A DNA stretch of 64,000 nt. Origin: Cyclina sinensis. Lineage: Eukaryota; Mollusca; Bivalvia; Venerida; Veneridae. The notes under the pieces were generated by a model. The model saw nothing but the letters and a program-made list of their open reading frames with translations, ran no database searches and was not told the origin of the DNA. The position numbers and the translations under genes are program-made. Of this stretch, positions 57,201-64,000 are shown one piece after another (position 1 is the stretch's first letter; each line of letters begins with the position of its first letter). The stretch spans positions 20,352,904 through 20,416,903 of the forward strand of contig JAAONU010000006.1 in the NCBI GenBank assembly GCA_012932295.1, read 5' to 3'.

Positions 57201-59230
57201 GGAAAGCACTCCTTATACAAATATACCTCATCATTCGTCAACTTATTGATGATTTTGGTAAATTATTCATTTCATTTTATTGAAATATCAGTAATATATC
57301 TTTTTTACTACTTAAAATATTATTATTATGTGTTTTAAATAGAAAATTGAGTATTTTTCGGTGATGTGCGTTTCATTTTAACGGGACCGGAAAGCACTCC
57401 TTATACAAATATAGCTCATCTTTCGTCAACTTAATGATGATTTTGGTAAATTATTCATTTCATTTTATTGAAATATCAGTAATATATCTTTTTTACTACT
57501 TAAAACATTATTATTATGTGTTTTAAATAGAAAATTGAGTGCTTTTCGGTGATGTGCGTTTCATTTTAACGGGACCGGAAAGCACTCCTTATACAAATAT
57601 ACCTCATCTTTCGTCAACTTATTGATGATTTTGGTAAATTATTCATTTCATTTTATTGAAATATCAGTAATATATCTTTTTTACTACTTAAAACATTATT
57701 ATTATGTGTTTTAAATAGAAAATTGAGTGCTTTACGGTGATGTGCGTTTCATTTTAACGGGACCGGAAAGCACTCCTTATACAAATATACCTCATCTTTC
57801 GTCAACTTATTGATGATTTTGGTAAATTATTCATTTCATTTTATTGACATATCAGTAATATATCTTTTTTACTACTTAAAACATTATTATTATGTGTTTT
57901 AAATAGAAAATTGAGTGCTTTTCGGTGATTTGCGTTTCATTTTAACGGGACCGGAAAGCACTCCTTATACAAATATACCTCATCTTTCGTCAACTTAATG
58001 ATGATTTTGGTAAGTTACTCATTTCATTTTATTGAAATATCAGTAATATATCTTTTTTAATACTTAAAACATTATTTTCATGTGTTTTAAAAAGAAAATT
58101 GAGTGCTTTTCGGTGATGTGCGTTTCATTTTAACGGGACCGGAAAGCACTCCTTATACAAATATAGCTCATCTTTCGTCAACTTAATGATGATTTTGGTA
58201 AATTATTCATTTCATTTTATTGAAATTTCATTAATAAATCTATTTGTAATACTTAAAATGCCATAAAACATTATTTTCAAGTGTTTTTAATAGAAAATTG
58301 AGTGCTTTCCGGTTTTTCGGTGCTATCCGGTGCTTTCCGGTTTTTCTCAGGTAATGATTCAATATAATAAAATCTTGTTTGTTTATAAAGCTTGAATGTT
58401 CATTATTCATTTTTGATAGTATTGCAAATTTTGTAATATGAATCACGGAATTGATTTGTTGTTCAATGCAGAAACTGTCTGCCTTTGTGTAACTGAAGTT
58501 TACTTAGTATGGTGAGCCAAACACCTAAGCAGTTCACAGCAAAAGCCAAAATAACACACAAGATCATCAAGTATTACAGATTATTTAACCAAAACCATCA
58601 AAAAGATTGCCATTGGGCTGTTTAAAGTTTCTATGTAAGAACTTAGCTTGCTCTGTAAACACAATATTTTGTCCTGATAGATATCGTTAGAAGTAATCTG
58701 AATAGAAGGCATTGTTGGTTACCAATGACTGATTTTTGAAGATTTATTGTTTGTCTTGTCTTAACAGCAATTATTAAGAAAAGACATTCACAGTCCCCAC
58801 CTGGTGAGTCACCAAAAAGGCAGAAGTCCATCCCTGAGAATACACTAAAATTGAAAGTGGACAAGTCAACACAGACTACCACTCATCTGAGTGACTTTAA
58901 AGTCAAGGTACAGTATGGAAAATTTTGTTATTTTCAACAATAAACATTATAATTTTTAGACTTATTTGTATAAAGTAGTCAGAATGCTCTGCAGATTTTG
59001 ATAATTGCTTGTTTAGCAATCAACTTAATTGAAGGCATTTCTTCTAGGTAACAAATTTATCAGGTATTTGGACCTCTTGCTACCGAGATGTTTTGTTAAG
59101 AGCAGCGCTTGTGCAGTTATCATCACACACACAATGGTGGACAATTGAAATTATATCACTCAGAGATATAAGGCTTGCATTGCTTCTGTCAGGACTTGTG
59201 GAATTTAAATATAATCTCAATTTGAAATAA
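54272..59230 (+). CDS. Three in-phase exons of an unrecognised gene, split by a foldback element
   Basis: Exons 54272-54440 (ending ...ACC TCA before G|GT at 54441-54443), 58768-58907 and 59048-59230 join in phase. The first encodes RLNKVKYFEKDM, then a charged helix (KINKLKIRNEDLVKAIRDLP) and a Cys; the second a Lys/Ser-rich linker (RHSQSPPGESPKRQK, DKSTQTTTHLSD); the third VTNLSGIWTSCYRDVLLRAA and onward to a TAA. The first exon has an acceptor (TTATTTTCAG) and no start codon, so 5' exons are missing. The pattern (Cys-rich start, RLNKV helix, STQT linker) is like uncharacterised mollusc nuclear proteins that carry transposase-like cores, but I cannot name it. The third exon may be frameshifted. 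A 3.9-kb palindrome sits exactly on the donor of the first exon. Confidence 0.5.
54437..54443 (+). repeat. Left target duplication CTCAGGT, carrying a splice donor
   Basis: CTCAGGT recurs at 58346-58352 on the far side of the foldback element. Each copy contains the CAG|GT of the exon's 5' splice site. The left copy continues GTCGGT, a weak donor; the right one continues GTAATG. Confidence 0.7.
54444..58345. mobile_element. Foldback-like palindrome with tandem-array arms
   Basis: 3.9 kb. The outermost 53 bp (GAAAAACCGGAAAGCACCGG and onward) occur inverted at both ends, except that the left end has about 10 extra bases (CGGTGCATGG). The left arm holds five units of about 188 bp (GGAGTGCTTTCCGGT near 54646, 54833, 55023, 55211 and 55399), then a degenerate one near 55570. 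The right arm holds seven inverted units (near 57010, 57200, 57386, 57575, 57762, 57950 and 58139). Inner arms 55790-55942 and 56678-56830 are also inverted. The loop of about 735 bp has a duplicated AT-rich piece (near 56305 and 56497). No transposase frame. Tandem-filled long inverted ends are the hallmark of foldback elements. Confidence 0.85.
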
Positions 59231-59300
59231 AGTTTCGGAAAGCTGAAATAATGGATAATTTGTGTACTACTAAATTCCAGGTATCTGTCAAGTATGGTAG

Positions 59301-59510
59301 AGATAAGTTCACATGAGGAGAAATATCTTTCTTGTTTGAAACACAACCCCCACTTTTCTTGCTATTTTTCATGAGTACAGGTATAGATCTACAAGAATAT
59401 TTAAGTTAAAGCTATTTAAAAAAGGTTTTGCTATGTTTTACAGCCCTGTGAACTTTATGAATTTTATATAGAATAAAGAAGGAATCTATTTAGTGGTTTC
59501 ACACCTATAA
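59301..59510 (+). repeat. About 205-bp segment, also at 61863-62062
   Basis: 'agttcacatgaggagaaat' through 'gaatctatttagtggtttcac' is nearly identical to 61863-62062. At this copy the sequence continues 'acctataagaaaaaat'; at the other it runs into the MULE-bearing duplication. Confidence 0.8.
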
Positions 59511-60228
59511 GAAAAAATTCATTTCCTGTTGTCTGCATATGGAAACTTTTAAACTTGCCAGAATGTAGAATTTTGAAGTTTTTTTGCTAAAATGCTGCAA
59601 AGAAGTATGCCAGGAGAGGATTTAGTGAGTTTTCAAACTTTTCATACTGCAGTTAAGCCATTATGATAAAATTGCAGGAAAATTGTCCTTGTGAAACTGT
59701 AAAAAAAATTTTGGTGTACACAAACCTGATATTTTTGGCAAGGAGTAAGTTTTGTAAGCTGCCAGAGTGCTCACAAGAGCCATTTAGTGTAGTTTAACTT
59801 ATTCAGTGAACATGAAACAGTAAGCTGAGTTCAAAATTCATGTGTATGATGAGAACAAGAAGTTTGGTGATGTCAGGTTTTACTGCACAGTAGGACTTTA
59901 TTCAGTCAAAAAAATTTTTTTTTATGGTCATTGAGCTTCTGTTTATGTTTTTTATTAGTCTGTTTATGGATAAGAAGAAAGTGCATTAAGCTTGTTTCAA
60001 GTTTTCATGATATTTGATTAAGATGGTGTGTAGTTGAGGCTTTGGGAAGTCTTAAGCAGACAGTGGTATAATATTTGTGGCTGGTTTACAAAGACAGGTA
60101 CATCAAAGCTAACAAAATAATATTACTCTTGGAATCTGATTCTGTTAATACTTTTATTGTGTAAGCTTTCAGCTTTGTTAGGCTACAGTATTTTCACATA
60201 ACCAGTGCTATTATTCTAGTTTGACAGT

Positions 60229-60417
60229 TTGCATACAAATATGGATGGAGGAACAGTACTTGTATTTGGAAATTTTCAGGCAAAAGCAATGCTATTCTCT
60301 GGAAACCCATTAACAAAGCAGCATCCACTGCAGCTACATTGCTTTAGCCAAAACTGTGTTTCACATCAATTTCATACAATTTATAACATTTGCTTGACTG
60401 TTTATGCTATATTGTAA
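60229..60417 (+). pseudogene. Possible transposase-like remnant exon
   Basis: The frame includes FGNFQAKAMLFSGNPLTKQH and FSQNCVSHQFHTIYN. This echoes the exon 7 segment of the 39060-48006 gene (SAAVLFSGNNFQKMSLFSKF then ...SFTRFQTAY), as expected if a second member of that family once lay here, continuing the 54272 gene. The match is short and no downstream catalytic exon is seen. Sequence from 60418 to 61862 shows no other coding features. Confidence 0.3.
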
Positions 60418-61862
60418 GGGTATGAAGTGATCTTGAAAGGGAACATGCTAATTAGGTAGAAAAATGGTTTAAAATTTGTGGGTATATGTTACATGCAGTA
60501 GTTACCAATATATGCATTTTCTATTTTCAGAGTGAAATATTCTTCTAATCAGTTAGAAAAATCCCTTCCTTTGGTTGTATCTGTGTTTAGGACTCAAGGA
60601 TTGCTTTGCCTTTTGCACATATCAGATGTACTCACATGACTACACACTGGCCATAGAGGTGGAGCCCATGTTGAAGATCTATCATATCCATTTTTAGTAA
60701 GTAAACAGTCATTTTCATTCATACTAACAGTTAAACATTGCTCAGGAAGTTAAAAGAACAATTTATATTAGTGTAAAGAAAGTGTATAATAGATGAACAA
60801 TACAAGTTTGTATGTTAAACACATATCTAACATTCAGGTGGTGTTCCTGGACTTTTCTGAATTAAAATTGTTAAAATTTCCTCCTTCAAAGAGGTGTAAT
60901 TGGCATGAAAGATGAAAAATGTAGCATTTATTCTGTTATATTGTACTTCGGTTCTTAGGTTTAAAGAAGGCATGGACAGCATAAGCTATCATTTGAGACA
61001 GATGGGGATACAAGTCAGAGAAGGACCAGAGAAATTTTGATCTTTTTTTTGGCAGACAGAAGGACCATAGCTTTTGAAATCTATTTGCTGATTCTTGACC
61101 TGGTGGTATAACAGTAACCTCTTGGAATAATCTAGTGTGATGCCTTTTCACATATAAGATAGAGAATTGCAGTTCAGTCATTCTTATTAGGACAAAATAT
61201 GACTTGAAAGTCAAAATAATGTGAAAAATAAATTGCTTTTTTCCCCAAAAACCTTCATGCAACTGAGAATATTATGTATTTTCTACTAATGTGTAACTCT
61301 AAATTTGATAAAATTGGATAGATTAAGTATTCACACATAAGCTGAGACAGATTTGGTTCAAATATATAACGCATTTTAAAAAATAACAGAAATTTCACCA
61401 CAGACACTTTCTTTCATTTTCCTGCTCTTGTTCACAGTCCGCACAGACATTTTGAGTCATTTTAAAAGCTTCATTTTATGGAAAGTACTAGTATTTCTGG
61501 ACTGAAATTTGGTTTTCTTAAGTTGAAATTAGTTACTCTTGATGTAGAAACCAAAAAATCACAGTATCAGAAGAAAAAGTTTTCTTATAGGTATAAAACC
61601 ACCAATTCAGTCTACTGGAGCTCAAAAAATGGTACCCGTTTAATGGCAGCTAGAAATAGTTCTCAGTTTTCTTGGCTATTTTTAACATTTTTGCCCTAAT
61701 CTTTGTATTTTGTTTTGCTGGAATCATTTTGTTTGACTATTTCTGATAGTGTGGTAGCAATTTTATGCTCATATGCATTCAGAATAGAATTCACAAAGTG
61801 AAATTGTTTCACATACCCCAGTCTGAAAATTAGCTCAGATTTTTTTGTTAATTTTATGGGTA

Positions 61863-62062
61863 AGTTCACATGAGGAGAAATATCTTTCTTGTTTGAAACA
61901 CAACCCCCACTTTTCTTGCTATTTTTCATGAGTACAGATATAGATCTACAAGAATATTTAAGTTAAAGCTATTTAAAAAAGGTTTTGGTATGTTTTACAG
62001 CCCTGTGAACTTTATGAATTTTATATAGAATAAAGAAGGAATCTATTTGGTGGTTTCACACT
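61863..62062 (+). repeat. Second copy of the 59301-59510 segment
   Basis: Near-identical to 59301-59510 and ending at '...tggtttcacactt', where the duplication shared with 34850-36806 begins. The junction marks one boundary of that duplicated block. Confidence 0.8.
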
Positions 62063-62065
62063 TCA

Positions 62066-64000
62066 AGGAATGAGAACAAATGTCGAGAAAAATTGAAGGG
62101 AGGCTACTGTGCAAATGTTAACTTACAATCCGGTCTCAGCCATCATGAGTTATGGTTGAATGTATTAGAAATAGCTCTTCACAAATGTTCTATACATCAA
62201 AACGTGTGTTGTATTACTTTTATGTTACTTTTTATCTCAGTCATATTCTTGTATTTTGAGAACACTGAGAAAAATTTAAATCACTTTTCAGGCATATCTA
62301 AAATAACACACCCTGGTACATTCAGTGAAAATAATATAACCGGTTGACAACAAGCCATCGAATGTGATTTATGTAATCAATGACATCATCGAAAATGTGG
62401 AAACGCAAGGAGGTCTTATTTTCAAAACAGTATGAAATGAATTCAATTCTTTCCGAAAAAGACTTATACATATTTCCTGTTATGATATATGTCTGGAATT
62501 AAAAAATGTTCATTTGTGCTAATAAATAAGTTTCATGTTTTATAATATGTATGTGTTACAAATGAAAGAAAAGATTATGTTCTGTAAGTTTAATTCAAGT
62601 CTGCTCTGTTTTTTCTAATTAAAAAAAATCACCCCCCCAACACACACTCATAATTTCAATTAGGCCTATGTGTTCAAGCAGTTAGGATTATCTCTTGTTA
62701 ATTTTTTAGAACTTGGGCACAACTCTTTTATTCTAAAACATAATAAAACATTCTTAATAATTTTACTACAATTAGATTGTTCATTTTTTCAGAGATTTTC
62801 TTTTGCTAATGCATATCTTGTGCGGGAAAAAAAATTCCTTCATTTGCAGTAAAAATATTATTTGCGGACATTTTTTTAATATCATTTGCGGACTTGTATT
62901 AAAAGATACCTCTTCCGTCAACCAATGTTAAAAATCTAGTTAGCATTGCTGGATTTTAACATTGTTGGCCCTTACTCACCACGGGAGGTGGAAGTAGGAT
63001 TTCGAGCAAGAAAATGTTTAAAATGTGGCATGTAATAAAAGGCAATGTCACGATAAAACAGTAAAACATTTTACATGGTAATCCATGTACACGCAATTGT
63101 TTATAAGCGTCATCAATCACAACAGTGTCACATTACTGTAACTGCACTGAATATATTTAATGTATTTAACCCTGAACATGCTGAAATTTTGTAATGAATT
63201 TGCCCAGCTTTGAATTTGGAACAGTCCATTCAAAGTTTAAGGGAATTCACGGATGTGCAGGCTGGCCTGGCTCTATACTGGTGGCAAAGGCTAATCACTT
63301 TCGGTTCCAGCAGGTTAAGGGTTGTTACTTCTTCTGAAATCAACTTGTTGTGTTCAGCAATCAGAAAATCCAGGTTATCCTTCTCCGAACGCTTGCGTGG
63401 TGCAGGATGTTTAATTGACTGTAGTTTTACGTTCATCGCTGCCTGTACTTTTTTAAGTTATTCAAGACAATGAAGAATGTTGGTTGTGCACTATAAAATT
63501 GTTCGTTAAAGTGAGCATGAAATGTCTCGGTTCCATTGTTTGTACGTTTTACGTCCTTCGGTAAACTGGCACACATAGCTGGTGGATGTACTGACTCTTC
63601 AGTCACATACTGTTATAATTCCAAATGTTTATTAATAACATGTAATATTATTTAAACATTTGGAGTTATAACATGTCAATAAGATAATCAGCGAAACGTA
63701 CACACTTCGCATTGTCAGGACAATCTTGCATGACACCGTCGACAAAATCTCTCCAACATCAGACGGTCGAACAAAGAGAAGTCCAAAGCACCTCTTCAGC
63801 CATTTACCTTTAATGCTGTCTTTGTCCTTGTACGGACAGGGTATTGGGGTCAAAATCAAAGTCACTAGCACAGTGCTCCGGAATACCCTATGATCAATAT
63901 AGAGGGAACATTTTTCAGCAGCATGTAAGCCTTGAAGATTATTGATGAATTTCGAAATGTAGGATAAAAAACAAAATCACCAGTTCCTTCTTCCTGCCTT
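62066..64000 (-). mobile_element. Duplicated MULE-bearing segment, copy 2, runs off the window
   Basis: Collinear with 34850-36806 from 'acaaatgtcgagaaaaattg' to the last base. Small indels include the run of A and C near 62625. The transposase part is at 63280-64000. Confidence 0.65.
63280..64000 (-). pseudogene. MULE-type transposase C-terminal part, copy 2
   Basis: Same modules as 36150-36860: LVTLILTPIPCPYKDKDSI, GKWLKRCFGLLFVRPSDVGE, then a frame break two residues earlier than in copy 1. The Lys-rich tail is better kept here: LQSIKHPAPRKRSEKDNLDF in an open frame at 63436-63230. The different break points show that the copies decayed separately after the duplication. The 5' part lies beyond the window. 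Confidence 0.55.

Noticed and set aside
54444..58345. Coding region in the foldback arms
   Set aside because: Open frames are short and periodic with the 188-bp unit, and none has a domain.

Overview
This window looks like nuclear DNA of an invertebrate animal, most likely a bivalve or related mollusc. It is AT-rich, its genes are split into many short exons with consensus GT...AG introns, and much of the rest is repeat. The lineage call is inference: it rests on repeat families (CCGTCCGTCC-type starts, C-rich/G-rich hairpins and degenerate tandem arrays of about 140-190 bp) and on gene families that I associate with mollusc genomes. No RNA gene cluster, operon or CRISPR array is present.

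Host genes were rebuilt exon by exon, with the reading phase checked at every junction. (1) Minus strand, 1050-5206: an MVB12 (ESCRT-I) gene with an N-terminal MABP domain and a UMA motif; its last exon was not found. (2) Plus strand, 13194-26344: a DSN1/Mis13-like kinetochore gene, 9 coding exons, 252 aa. (3) Minus strand, 27655-31586: DPM2, 3 exons, 81 aa, with its tail facing the DSN1 tail. (4) Plus strand, 39060-48006: an intact 13-exon, 733-aa gene resembling a DDE transposase. (5) Minus strand, 51761-53417: a protein of about 250 aa that is essentially the cytoplasmic 'ballast' domain of P2X7 receptors, without the ion channel. (6) Plus strand, 54272-59230: three in-phase exons of an unrecognised gene, followed by a possible transposase-like remnant near 60240.

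Mobile DNA shapes most of the window. A complete Ty3/gypsy (Mag-like) retrotransposon (18878-23567) with apparently identical LTRs and a TTTCC target duplication sits antisense in the DSN1 intron, 19 bp plus the duplicated target from the next exon. A 3.9-kb foldback-like palindrome (54444-58345), whose arms are tandem arrays of about 188 bp, has inserted on an exon-intron boundary and duplicated the splice donor. Other elements are LINE 3' fragments (about 8138-9480, 11026-11431, 36795-37175), two copies of a MULE transposase fragment inside a duplication of about 1.95 kb (34850-36806 and 62066-64000), a palindromic element (33066-34514), a small element combining terminal inverted repeats with tRNA-like boxes (14012-14430), several tRNA-derived SINE-like units, and long tandem arrays (15743-16950, 28493-30515, 31640-32805, 46356-46930).

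The host genes do not form a pathway: MVB12 acts in endosomal sorting, DSN1 at kinetochores and DPM2 in dolichol-phosphate-mannose synthesis. What links the window is transposable elements landing in, breaking or decorating splice sites. All gene models are inferred from sequence alone, without transcripts or alignments.
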